Part shown: positions 24,916-32,411 of the stretch, in pieces
Layout: each line of letters opens with the position of its first letter
Numbering within the stretch: position 1 is the first letter of the stretch
Assembly (NCBI GenBank): GCA_963663315.1
Contig: OY760176.1
Coordinates: forward strand, 1,922,001 to 1,986,000
Direction: 5' to 3'
Source: G963663315 sp963663315
Lineage (GTDB): Bacteria > Pseudomonadota > Gammaproteobacteria > Arenicellales > Poriferihabitantaceae
DNA: 64,000 bases
The notes under the pieces: model-generated
Seen by the model: the letters and a program-made list of their open reading frames with translations, nothing else
Told to the model about the DNA's origin: nothing
The model's database searches: none
Translations under genes and position numbers: made by a program

Positions 24916-25178
24916 TTCTTGATCAGCCAGCGACCAGGCTAACCAGCACTTGCATTCGTCTCATATCTTCTTTCCTCGACAATTGACATGGACCTATGAG
25001 TAGGCCATAGGCCACTTGTTCTCCATTCTGCGATGCTTTTATGATATTCATAAGCATTGCGAATACAAAAGTATACGCCGATTGTACAGCACACAGCAAT
25101 AGAGAATAGCTCTATTGATTCCGATTTTACCAACACATCCTTTATAAATTTGAGCCATCGAAAATCAGCATCGGAGTA
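24916..25178. promoter_or_regulatory. Control region of the transporter/catabolic train, with palindromes
   Basis: No gene is seen here. Three inverted repeats are visible. CCTATG/CATAGG lies near 24990-25012. A 25-bp imperfect palindrome (ATGCT...TATGA TAT TCATA AGCAT, 25033-25057) has one two-base bulge. A perfect hairpin CAATAGAG (25097-25104) / CTCTATTG (25110-25117) has a five-base loop. The 25033-25057 palindrome sits about 120-140 bases before livH and is the best operator candidate. No regulator gene is encoded beside the operon. The hairpin may instead end the toxin-antitoxin transcript coming from the right. Confidence 0.45.
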
Positions 25179-25721
25179 TTATGTCTGAACCGCTGTGCGC
25201 ACCTGCTTCATTACAAGGAACATACGAGCAGGGTTACTCGAGAAGGTAGCGAAACCGAAGCTTTCGTACCACGCCTTGCGACGTGCAAACGACTCTTCGC
25301 CACCGTCCGGGATAACGTCAAGAATGATTGCATGGCAGCCAGCCATGTCGGAAACCATGCACGCCTTTTCGAAGACATGGTGCATAAGGATACCACCTAT
25401 ACCTATACCCTGTGCCGTCTTGTCTACAGCGACCTGCCCCAGGAACAACACAGGAACCTCTCCGTGGTCCGGCGCTCCTCGTGGTCGACGCTTGAGTTCG
25501 TCCACATTCATCATACCCAGATTGACCGAATGGTAGCCCAGAATTCGTGCGCTCCCCTCCGTGACAACTACATAGACGCGAGTCATGTCATCCTTCTGCT
25601 GTTTCCTCGCACTTAGCTTGAGGTAGTTGTTCAGACGGGCGACACCGCAATCGAATTCGGCTCGGTCGTGCCGCGTTACATCGAAGTGTTCAATTCGCAG
25701 AGCCGGTGATTCAGTCGGCAT
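25179..25721 (-). CDS. GNAT acetyltransferase toxin (TacT-type)
   Basis: A 180-residue GNAT-fold protein starting MPTESPALRIEHFD. TacT-type toxins acetylate the amino group of charged tRNAs and stop translation. Visible features are FDCGVARLNNYL near the start (typical of DUF1778-paired GNATs), the acetyl-CoA loop VDKTAQGIGIGGIL, and the tyrosine in KAWYESFGF, expected to be catalytic. The longer frame to 25814 is an out-of-frame extension over the antitoxin gene. It overlaps the antitoxin by 11 bases, with the antitoxin first, which is the usual order for this pair. Confidence 0.9.
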   Translation of the reverse strand: MPTESPALRIEHFDVTRHDRAEFDCGVARLNNYLKLSARKQQKDDMTRVYVVVTEGSARILGYHSVNLGMMNVDELKRRPRGAPDHGEVPVLFLGQVAVDKTAQGIGIGGILMHHVFEKACMVSDMAGCHAIILDVIPDGGEESFARRKAWYESFGFATFSSNPARMFLVMKQVRTAVQT

Positions 25722-26016
25722 GAACCACGCGTGCACGGTAGTTTCTGGCCGCCTCAAGAGCGCGCGTGGTTGGCGCCGGTGGGGCATCCAGAGCCGCGAT
25801 GAACATCTCGGCATCCTCCGGTGTCAGAATATGCCGGGACTGCAATTCAAGAACACGCGTAGCCTCGCGCTCAATCGCCGTGCGCAGGAAGACCGACTTG
25901 TCTACGGCAAGCGCAAGCGCGGCACGTTCAATCAAGACCGCCAGACGATCATCGTGACGCACTTGGGTTGTCCTGGTCTGTTTCGCCGGAGTCCTTGAGG
26001 TTTCGAAGTTGAGCAT
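25711..26016 (-). CDS. DUF1778 antitoxin (TacA-type)
   Basis: A 101-residue DUF1778/ribbon-helix-helix protein that neutralises the GNAT toxin and usually represses its own promoter. The N-terminal part (about 20-70, DDRLAVLIERAALALAVDKSVFLRTAI in shortened form LIERAALALAVDKSVFLRTA) is the DNA-binding half, and the C-terminal part (SRHILTPEDAEMFIAALDAPP) is the toxin-wrapping tail. It is first in the two-gene operon. The DUF1778 antitoxin next to a GNAT toxin is a well-established type II pair. Confidence 0.9.
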   Translation of the reverse strand: MLNFETSRTPAKQTRTTQVRHDDRLAVLIERAALALAVDKSVFLRTAIEREATRVLELQSRHILTPEDAEMFIAALDAPPAPTTRALEAARNYRARVVHAD

Positions 26017-26049
26017 GGTTGCCTCTGGAGAAAACTATATACAACACAT

Positions 26050-26070
26050 TGTAGTGCGATTCGAACTACA
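26050..26070. promoter_or_regulatory. Inverted repeat upstream of GNAT/DUF1778 pair, probable operator
   Basis: TGTAGT (26050-26055), nine bases, ACTACA (26065-26070). It lies 34-54 bases upstream of the antitoxin start, where autorepression sites of ribbon-helix-helix antitoxins are found. Binding by this antitoxin is inferred. Confidence 0.5.
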
Positions 26071-26153
26071 TATCAAGAACCAAATCTGCGACACGACTTA
26101 ATGTATAAAGGATGGGAAATACAAAGCTCGTCAGCGCTAATCCGAAAGTTGCC

Positions 26154-26231
26154 CGCCATTATTTCTCGGTGTTGGAGACGTAGGCTTTCAAGTATTCGCG
26201 TGACAGCTTCTGCGCCTCGGCAATCCCTGCG
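26154..26231. repeat. 78-bp direct repeat, right copy (pairs with 11141-11218)
   Basis: The same 78 bases as at the left border with six mismatches. The minus strand encodes IAEAQKLSREYLKAYVSN then TEK and a TAA at 26159-26161: the same protein tail as at 11146, changed at four residues. The upstream part differs completely from the left copy after 26231. Both copies are relics, not intact genes. Confidence 0.85.
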
Positions 26232-26242
26232 CGGGAAAGACA
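26159..26242 (-). pseudogene. Second C-terminal relic of the Sel1-type gene
   Basis: The minus-strand frame ends with the same residues as the relic at 11146-11316, but is preceded by only a few unrelated codons. It has no start codon and no repeats. Together with the adjacent hairpin repeat it occupies most of the 315-base gap between the antitoxin and clpA. Confidence 0.45.
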
Positions 26243-26257
26243 GGAGGGGTGGGGATA

Positions 26258-26296
26258 GTCCAATGGATTGGACAACCACGGGAGGTTGTACCTACG
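26258..26296. repeat. Double hairpin with copy 1 of a dispersed small repeat
   Basis: Two overlapping perfect hairpins: GTCCAA-TGGA-TTGGAC (26258-26273) and ACAACC-ACGGGA-GGTTGT (26272-26289). Bases 26270-26296 resemble 38470-38497 and the reverse complement of 51561-51587, so this is one copy of a small dispersed REP-like element. It lies downstream of clpA's coding end, where it could also act in transcript processing. Confidence 0.6.
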
Positions 26297-26331
26297 CGGA
26301 AATGGCGGGAGGGGCGGGCGGGCGCCTGCAA

Positions 26332-28578
26332 TCAGTGCTCACTTATTTCGAACTCAAGTTGGTCGTCTTTGCAAGTGACGATCACCTGTCCTCCTTTCCT
26401 TAATTTCCCGAACAACAATTCTTCTGCCAGCGGTTGCTTTATTTGTTGTTGAATAACCCGGGCCATTGGCCTGGCGCCCATGGTGGCATCATAGCCCTTG
26501 CTGGCAAGCCATTTTATGGCTGGCTCCATGACTTCCAGGCTGACCTGTTTTTCTGCCAGTTGTTGCTCAAGCTCGAGTAAGAATTTATTCACAACATGGG
26601 TAATGGTCTTGCTGTCCAATCCATCAAATCGAATAATGTTGTCCAGTCGGTTCCTGAACTCCGGGGTGAAGATTTTTTTGATGGCCGTCATATCATCAGA
26701 ACTGTTGTCCTGTTGCACAAATCCCATGGATTCCCTCAGTGATTGTTGCGACCCGGCGTTGGTTGTCATGACAATGATCACATTTCTGAAATCGGATTTT
26801 CGGCCATTGTTGTCTGTCAGGCTTCCATAGTCCATCACCTGCAGCAGAATATTAAAGATATCCGGGTGGGCCTTTTCGATTTCATCAAATAACAGAACCG
26901 AATGTGGGTGTTTATTGATCGCATCGGTAAGCAATCCACCCTGATCAAATCCAACATAACCCGGTGGCGCGCCAATCAGGCGCGACACGGTATGCCTTTC
27001 CATATACTCGGACATGTCGAACCGGATAAATTCGATACCCAGTGTACTGGCAAGCTGTTTGGTGATTTCGGTTTTTCCGACGCCGGTCGGTCCAGAGAAC
27101 AAAAATGATGCGATCGGCTTTTCGGTATTACCCATTCCGGCTCGTGCCATCTTTACTGAAGAAGCCAGGGCGGTAATAGCGGAATCCTGCCCAAAAACCA
27201 TCATTTTCAAATCACGCTCAAGGGTTTTCAGCGACTTCAAATCCGATGTGGACACATGTTTGGGAGGGATTCGGGCGATGTCGGAAATCATGTTTTCTAT
27301 TTCCTTGACCCCGACGGTTCTCTTTCGGGATTTACCCTCAGCCAGGCGGGTTTTTGCTCCTGCTTCATCAATCACATCAATTGCGGTGTCCGGAAGTTGA
27401 CGGTCAGACAAATATCTTGCCGAAAGTTCTACCGCGGACCGCAGCGCCGGATTGGTATACTTCACATCGTGGTGCTTTTCAAAACGCGATTTCAATCCTC
27501 GTAATATATCCACTGCCTCATCCACACTGGGCTCAACTATGTCGATTTTCTGGAATCGTCTGGATAGTGCCCGGTCTTTTTCAAAAATGCCCCTGTACTC
27601 CTTGTAGGTTGTCGAACCAATGCATTTCAGTTCTCCAGATGCCAACACGGGTTTGAGCAAATTTGATGCATCCATGACTCCGCCAGAGACTGCACCTGCA
27701 CCAATTATGGTATGAATTTCGTCGATAAACAGAATTGATCCCTGTTCCTTGTCAAGAGCTTTCAGAACTGCCTTGAATCTTTGTTCAAAGTCACCCCGAT
27801 ACTTCGCACCTGCCAGTAGAGCACCCATATCCAGGCAGTATATTGTGCATTCGCTGAGCACAGAAGGAGCTTCCTTCAATACAATTTTTCTGGCCAGGCC
27901 CTCTGCGATGGCGGTCTTGCCAACACCTGCTTCACCGACAAACAAAGGGTTGTTTTTTCTGCGCCTGCAAAGAATCTGAACCGTACGGTCGAGTTCTTTT
28001 TGCCTGCCTATCAACGGATCAATTTTCCCATCCATGGCCAGTTTATTAAAATTGACCGTATAGGCCTCCAATGGGCCTTCTGACTCTTCTTCCGGTTCTT
28101 CAACACTATATTCATCGCTTTGTTCAGGCGAAGGAAGACGGCCTGTCTCCGAAATTTTTTTTATCCCGTGAGAAATAAAATTGACCACATCATATCGGGT
28201 AATTTCCTGTTGACTCAGGAAGTAAACGGCAAAGGACTCTTTCTCGCCGAATACGGCAACCAGTACATTATTGCCTTTTACTTCCTTGTTTCCCGAGCTC
28301 TGCACATGCATGATGGCCCGCTGAAGGACTCTTTGGAATCCCGTACCGGGTAGAGGCTCGGAATCTTCGGAAACAACAGAAACTTCGGTTTTCAGATATC
28401 CGGCCAGAGATTTGCGAAGCTGTTCGATATTGCCCCCGCAGGATATCAGGGTATGTCTGGTTTCCCTGTCATCAAGCAAAGTGAGCAACAGGTGTTCGAC
28501 CGTGATTACTTCATGGCGCTCTTTACGAGCCAGAGATACGGCGTGGCCTAATGCGATTTCAAGTTGTTCTGAGAGCAT
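26332..28578 (-). CDS. clpA: ATP-dependent Clp protease ATPase subunit ClpA
   Basis: ClpA unfolds substrates, including tmRNA-tagged and N-degron proteins, for ClpP. The 748-residue protein has the N-terminal Clp_N repeats (1-140, with SLARKERHEVITVEHLLLTLL in shortened form RHEVITVEHLLLTLL), AAA-1 (Walker A GEAGVGKT, Walker B LFIDEIHTIIGAG) and AAA-2 (Walker A GPTGVGKT, Walker B VLLFDEIEKAH). It lacks the middle coiled coil of ClpB, confirming ClpA. It is 13 bases after clpS on the same strand, the usual adaptor-chaperone order. ClpP is not in the window. Confidence 0.96.
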   Translation of the reverse strand: MLSEQLEIALGHAVSLARKERHEVITVEHLLLTLLDDRETRHTLISCGGNIEQLRKSLAGYLKTEVSVVSEDSEPLPGTGFQRVLQRAIMHVQSSGNKEVKGNNVLVAVFGEKESFAVYFLSQQEITRYDVVNFISHGIKKISETGRLPSPEQSDEYSVEEPEEESEGPLEAYTVNFNKLAMDGKIDPLIGRQKELDRTVQILCRRRKNNPLFVGEAGVGKTAIAEGLARKIVLKEAPSVLSECTIYCLDMGALLAGAKYRGDFEQRFKAVLKALDKEQGSILFIDEIHTIIGAGAVSGGVMDASNLLKPVLASGELKCIGSTTYKEYRGIFEKDRALSRRFQKIDIVEPSVDEAVDILRGLKSRFEKHHDVKYTNPALRSAVELSARYLSDRQLPDTAIDVIDEAGAKTRLAEGKSRKRTVGVKEIENMISDIARIPPKHVSTSDLKSLKTLERDLKMMVFGQDSAITALASSVKMARAGMGNTEKPIASFLFSGPTGVGKTEITKQLASTLGIEFIRFDMSEYMERHTVSRLIGAPPGYVGFDQGGLLTDAINKHPHSVLLFDEIEKAHPDIFNILLQVMDYGSLTDNNGRKSDFRNVIIVMTTNAGSQQSLRESMGFVQQDNSSDDMTAIKKIFTPEFRNRLDNIIRFDGLDSKTITHVVNKFLLELEQQLAEKQVSLEVMEPAIKWLASKGYDATMGARPMARVIQQQIKQPLAEELLFGKLRKGGQVIVTCKDDQLEFEISEH

Positions 28579-28591
28579 CGGATATTATCAG

Positions 28592-29020
28592 TCACGCCCG
28601 TTCCAGAGTACATTGTAAAGGTTGCTGATTCTGATTGGCAAATTTCAAGACCAAACGAACCTTGGTTTCGGCGATCTCCCGTGGAAAGACACCACAGACT
28701 CCAATGCCTTTTGTATGCACATGCAACATGATCTGTTCTGCCTGCTCCTGATTCATTGAAAAATAACGCTTCAGCAGATAGACCACAAACTCCATCGGGG
28801 TGTAATCATCGTTGAGCAATAAAACCTTGTATAACGGGGGCTTTTTAGGTTTTACCTCTGATTTTTCTACAACCAGTCCGGTTCTGGAACCCGGATCTTG
28901 ATTATCATGTTGATTCGGTGGTGTACGGCCAACATCTCCGCCCGAGTTCGCTGGCAGAGCCTGTGGGTATCTGGTCGAGGTTCTCGAAGATGTATCCGGG
29001 ATTGACTCAAACAGCGCCAC
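28592..29020 (-). CDS. clpS: ATP-dependent Clp protease adaptor ClpS
   Basis: ClpS delivers N-end-rule substrates to ClpA. The conserved core is clear: LYKVLLLNDDYTPMEFVVYLL, the HVHTKGIGVCGVFPREIAETK segment in shortened form HTKGIGVCGVFPREIAE, and the C-terminal strand. The start is a problem. No ATG, GTG or TTG occurs in frame between the erpA stop and the core. The nearest good option is GTG at 29018-29020 inside the erpA glycine-rich tail, preceded by GGAGG (29030-29034). This gives 142 residues with a 50-60 residue unstructured N-terminal extension, against about 105 in E. coli. An ATG at 29080 is also in frame but has no clear ribosome site. The core is certain; the N-terminus is not. 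Confidence 0.9.
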   Translation of the reverse strand: MALFESIPDTSSRTSTRYPQALPANSGGDVGRTPPNQHDNQDPGSRTGLVVEKSEVKPKKPPLYKVLLLNDDYTPMEFVVYLLKRYFSMNQEQAEQIMLHVHTKGIGVCGVFPREIAETKVRLVLKFANQNQQPLQCTLERA

Positions 29021-29378
29021 CACCACATCCTCCACAGGTGCCGCTGCCACCAACGGCTTGAAAGACATTATTGAAAACAAATGTTGCGTTTACACCATCA
29101 TCCACATAATCCACTTCCGCACCACCAAGAAAGCTCAACGCGAAGGGGTCCACCACCAGTTTGAAACCATTGCCATCGTTCATCATGCTATCCTTGGCTT
29201 CTGCATTTTCAGTGAAGGTCATACCATAATTCATCCCTGAACAGCCGCCTCCGGAAACATAAATCCTTACCGCGGATGCATCACCATTGGTATCGTTGAT
29301 CAGTCTGGATATTTTATCTTTTGCCGCGTCCGTAACAACCAGATCTGACTCCGTTAGAATCTGACTATATTCACTCAT
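29007..29378 (-). CDS. erpA: Iron-sulfur cluster insertion protein ErpA (HesB/IscA family)
   Basis: An A-type iron-sulfur carrier delivering clusters to apoproteins such as the isoprenoid enzymes IspG and IspH. The ATG at 29378 gives 123 residues: MSEYSQILTESDLVVTDAAKD. Cysteine ligands are GGGCSGM and the C-terminal GTCGGCGGG, the three-Cys A-type set, with the family piece FALSFLGGAEVDYVDD between them. The longer frame to 29414 has unlikely sequence. Its 3' end overlaps the proposed clpS start. The long glycine tail after the last cysteine is slightly longer than in E. coli. Confidence 0.9.
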   Translation of the reverse strand: MSEYSQILTESDLVVTDAAKDKISRLINDTNGDASAVRIYVSGGGCSGMNYGMTFTENAEAKDSMMNDGNGFKLVVDPFALSFLGGAEVDYVDDGVNATFVFNNVFQAVGGSGTCGGCGGGAV

Positions 29379-29601
29379 ACTATATTCCTCTGATGATTGT
29401 CGGCGCCTGATCAATTGACCTGTTTGTACTTCATCAATTGCTGTAGACCGCAGAATGAATTTCCACTATTGAAAATTAATCAGGCGGTATTATCTATATA
29501 GTGATATTGTATACGATATCAAGCAATCGACAACCCTGAAATTACTCTTGGGACCACTCTAACACAACTGATTGCGGACTCTATCCATACCGGGCCCGAC
29601 C

Positions 29602-29874
29602 ATGACTCATACAGTTCACTGCACATTTTTCGACAAACAAGCCGAAGGCCTTGATAAACCGCCCTATCCCGGGGAGCTGGGTCAACGGATTTATCACAAT
29701 ATTTCCCGCGACGCCTGGCAGCAATGGCTGGAAAGGTCGTTGTTGATCATCAACGAAAATCAACTTAATTCTTCCGACCCTTCGAATCAGGATCTGATTG
29801 AAAAACATCTGGTCGGTTTCCTGTTCAATGAAGGTGAGCACGGGCAAAGGCCGGAAGGCTTCCATCCGGCCTGA
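29602..29874 (+). CDS. yggX: Probable Fe(2+)-trafficking / oxidative damage protection protein YggX
   Basis: A 90-residue YggX protein, which protects labile iron-sulfur clusters and is linked to iron handling. It starts MTHTVHCTFFDKQAEGLDKPP with the conserved Cys7, and has PGELGQRIYHNISRDAWQQWL, NENQLN and the C-terminal HLVGFLFNEG. The ATG at 29602 fits the family length; the frame upstream to 29572 is extra. It converges with tatD, 52 bases between ends. In E. coli yggX follows mutY; no mutY is here. Confidence 0.95.
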   Translation: MTHTVHCTFFDKQAEGLDKPPYPGELGQRIYHNISRDAWQQWLERSLLIINENQLNSSDPSNQDLIEKHLVGFLFNEGEHGQRPEGFHPA

Positions 29875-29926
29875 TCATCACATCCGATCCGGGTGCATGA
29901 TACGGGTTATGGTCATAACAGAATTG

Positions 29927-30700
29927 TCAACGTCTGGCGTGAGAAAAAAGCCGGAAGAAGTTATCCGTCGTCAACTCTGCCAGATCCGCCAGCGGAACCG
30001 ATAAAAAATCCGACAGATATTCTGCCGTATGGCGTACGAAACTCGGCTCATTGACTTTTCCGCGATGGGGTACGGGTGCAAGATACGGACAGTCAGTTTC
30101 AATCAACATTCGATCCATCGGTGTTTTCCTGGCAACCTCCCTGAGCGATTCAGCATTCCTGAAAGTCACTATACCGGAGAATGAAATATAAAATCCGATA
30201 TCCAATGCCCTCCTCGCCGTCGCCCAGTCTTCAGAAAAACAATGCATTACACCACCACAGTCCCCGGCCTCCAGGGTTTCCAGCATATCCATAGTGTCAT
30301 TGGCGGCTGAACGAGTGTGGATAATCAGTGGTTTTCGGGACTCCCTTGCTGCATTGATGTGATTTTCAAACCGCCTTTTCTGCCAGGGCGCACCTTCCTG
30401 GGTTCTGAAATAATCAAGGCCCGTCTCTCCAATCGCAACCACATCAGGATTTTGGGCCAGGTCGACCAGCTCGGCACACTCCGGGTCATGACAATCCGTA
30501 TTGTTGGGATGCACCCCCACCGATGAAAATACATTCCCGTATTGTGCAGCCAGCTTCTCGATTTGAGGGTAATCCTCAAGGTTGACGGATACGCACAACA
30601 TATAATCGACCTGATTATTTTTTGCTCGAGAGATCAGACTCTCGATATCCTGACAAAGAGGATCAAAGTTAATGTGGCAGTGGGAGTCTACGAATTGCAT
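29927..30700 (-). CDS. tatD: TatD family metal-dependent deoxyribonuclease
   Basis: A 257-residue TatD/YcfH-type hydrolase. Metal ligands are visible: HxH in DSHCHINF, the glutamate in IGETGLDYF, histidines in LIIHTRSA and GVMHCFSE, and the aspartate in LIETDCPYLAP. The place after holB is the usual ycfH position, so ycfH is the closer orthologue name. The family has 3'-5' DNase activity in related members. The pilZ gene often found between holB and tatD is absent here (10-base gap). Confidence 0.93.
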   Translation of the reverse strand: MQFVDSHCHINFDPLCQDIESLISRAKNNQVDYMLCVSVNLEDYPQIEKLAAQYGNVFSSVGVHPNNTDCHDPECAELVDLAQNPDVVAIGETGLDYFRTQEGAPWQKRRFENHINAARESRKPLIIHTRSAANDTMDMLETLEAGDCGGVMHCFSEDWATARRALDIGFYISFSGIVTFRNAESLREVARKTPMDRMLIETDCPYLAPVPHRGKVNEPSFVRHTAEYLSDFLSVPLADLAELTTDNFFRLFSHARR

Positions 30701-30710
30701 GAAAATTGAA

Positions 30711-31754
30711 TCAGGCCACCGTTCTTTGCAGGGTCAGTAACAGATCTTCGATCACAAGTTGTACGTTCAGCGGATCACGTGAAATGCGACGGTAACGGCT
30801 GATTCTATCATAAAGCCTGTACAGTCTCTCGATCGAAGCGGTCTGTAAGTCCTTCTCGAAACCATTGATCCAGTCAGGCTTCGATTCAGTTTGCCGCCAT
30901 TTCACCAGATCAATGACAAATTGCTGTAACCAGATGAGCGCCTGATCAAGATCCATTTTTGAAATTTTATCCGCAAGTTCCAATGCAGGAATACGCCCTG
31001 ACAGCAAACCGATTAATCCTTCAAGGACATTTTTCTGTATTTCAAGCAAACCTTCATCCGCCAGTATTTTTGCATCCACCGGGCCGCCCGCGGCCAGCTT
31101 CAGGGCAATGCGGCTAGACTCCCTGGTCAGATTCCGCTCAAGCCAGTTCAGCGCCGTTTCCTGTTTTGGGGTCGCCATGGTGTGACCAATGCAGCGACTC
31201 CGTATGGTCGCAGGCAATCTCTCGGGCTCGGCGCTGACCAGAATTAACACGGTTCCTGAGGGTGGCTCTTCAAGCAATTTCAACAGCGCATTGGCTGCGT
31301 TTATATTCATCGCGTCTGCGGGCAGGATCAATGCGACCCGGATCGCAGAGATATGCGCATAGGTAGAAAAACGATCAATCAGGATGCGTATCTGATCTAT
31401 TGAAATGATTTGTCCGGGTTTCGCTTTCCTGTCCCTTTCCTTGCTATCCTGATATCGATCACTGTATTGGGAAATCAGCGATAGCCGACCATTTACAGCT
31501 TCGGTTTCAGTCGTCAGGACATGAAAATCAGGATGCGTCCCGGCTCCAAATAGACGGCAATTCTGGCAATCACCACACGGCTCGCCTGATTCCGGCGAAG
31601 GTTCATGACAAAGCAGATGCTGGCAGTACTTCAAGGCAAACTCACGCTTGCCTATGCCTGACTGACCGGTTAGCAACAGCCCATGATGGGTTTGTTCGAG
31701 GTTGCGGGTTATTCGGCGCCAGTCTGTTTCCTGCCACGGATAAATCATGCTCAA
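30711..31754 (-). CDS. holB: DNA polymerase III subunit delta-prime
   Basis: HolB is the clamp-loader delta-prime subunit. The 347-residue protein has the AAA-type motif GQSGIGKREFALKYC (with the poor Walker A expected for delta-prime), the four-cysteine zinc module CGDCQNCRLF with an upstream CHEP, the NAANALLKLLEEPPSGTVLIL segment in shortened form NAANALLKLLEEPP, and the SRC motif (RSRC). It follows tmk by three bases, the canonical order. Confidence 0.95.
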   Translation of the reverse strand: MSMIYPWQETDWRRITRNLEQTHHGLLLTGQSGIGKREFALKYCQHLLCHEPSPESGEPCGDCQNCRLFGAGTHPDFHVLTTETEAVNGRLSLISQYSDRYQDSKERDRKAKPGQIISIDQIRILIDRFSTYAHISAIRVALILPADAMNINAANALLKLLEEPPSGTVLILVSAEPERLPATIRSRCIGHTMATPKQETALNWLERNLTRESSRIALKLAAGGPVDAKILADEGLLEIQKNVLEGLIGLLSGRIPALELADKISKMDLDQALIWLQQFVIDLVKWRQTESKPDWINGFEKDLQTASIERLYRLYDRISRYRRISRDPLNVQLVIEDLLLTLQRTVA

Positions 31755-31757
31755 AAC

Positions 31758-32408
31758 TTAAGATAGCCCTCGGGGTGAACGGGACACGAGAAATGACTCC
31801 ATGTGCTCAATCAACATTTGTTGAGTCTCTTCGATACTGTGACTTGCATCAACAAGTTTTATGCGATCGGGATATCGTTGTGCACGATCATGATAGGCTC
31901 GGCGAACCCGCTCCTTGAATGCGGCTTTCTCTTGTTCAAATCGATCGGATTGATCTCCCCGACCCTGGGTTCTGCTCAAACCCACTTCCACTGACACATC
32001 GAATACCAGAGTCAGATCGGGTTGAAATCCGTTTTGCACCCACTCTTCAAGCTTCGCTATCCTGTTCTCGTCAATTCCCCGGCCACCCCCCTGATAGGCA
32101 TAGGTCGCATCGGTAAATCGATCACATAAAACACATTTTCCTGATTGTACTGCTGGAAGAATGACTTGCTTGAGATGCTCCATCCTGGCGGCGAACATCA
32201 GCAATAGCTCCGTATCACCACAAATCGGGGTGTCCGGCTGATGCAGTAAAATCTCTCTCAGCGCCTCACCAGATCTGGTTCCACCGGGTTCCCGGGTAAT
32301 AATGACTTCCAGTCCGGTATCGTTCAAAAACCGTGCGAGGAAAGGTATATGGGTCGTCTTTCCGGCGCCATCCACTCCTTCTACAGTGATGAACATTCCC
32401 TTATACAT
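31758..32408 (-). CDS. tmk: Thymidylate kinase
   Basis: Tmk phosphorylates dTMP to dTDP. The 216-residue protein has the P-loop GVDGAGKTTH, the DR(Y/F/H) motif CDRFTDATYAYQGGGRGI, and REPGGT for dTMP binding. The lid region RTQGRGDQSDRFEQEK is of the E. coli type. It starts three bases after mltG ends and overlaps nothing. Confidence 0.96.
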   Translation of the reverse strand: MYKGMFITVEGVDGAGKTTHIPFLARFLNDTGLEVIITREPGGTRSGEALREILLHQPDTPICGDTELLLMFAARMEHLKQVILPAVQSGKCVLCDRFTDATYAYQGGGRGIDENRIAKLEEWVQNGFQPDLTLVFDVSVEVGLSRTQGRGDQSDRFEQEKAAFKERVRRAYHDRAQRYPDRIKLVDASHSIEETQQMLIEHMESFLVSRSPRGLS

Positions 32409-32411
32409 GTT

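Noticed and set aside
26073..26279. 68-codon minus-strand frame over the right 78-bp repeat
   Set aside because: It is in a different frame from the conserved protein tail shared by the two repeat copies and resembles nothing.
29415..29601. Gap between erpA and yggX as a gene or RNA locus
   Set aside because: AT-rich, no open frame or stable structure that I can support; probably divergent promoters.
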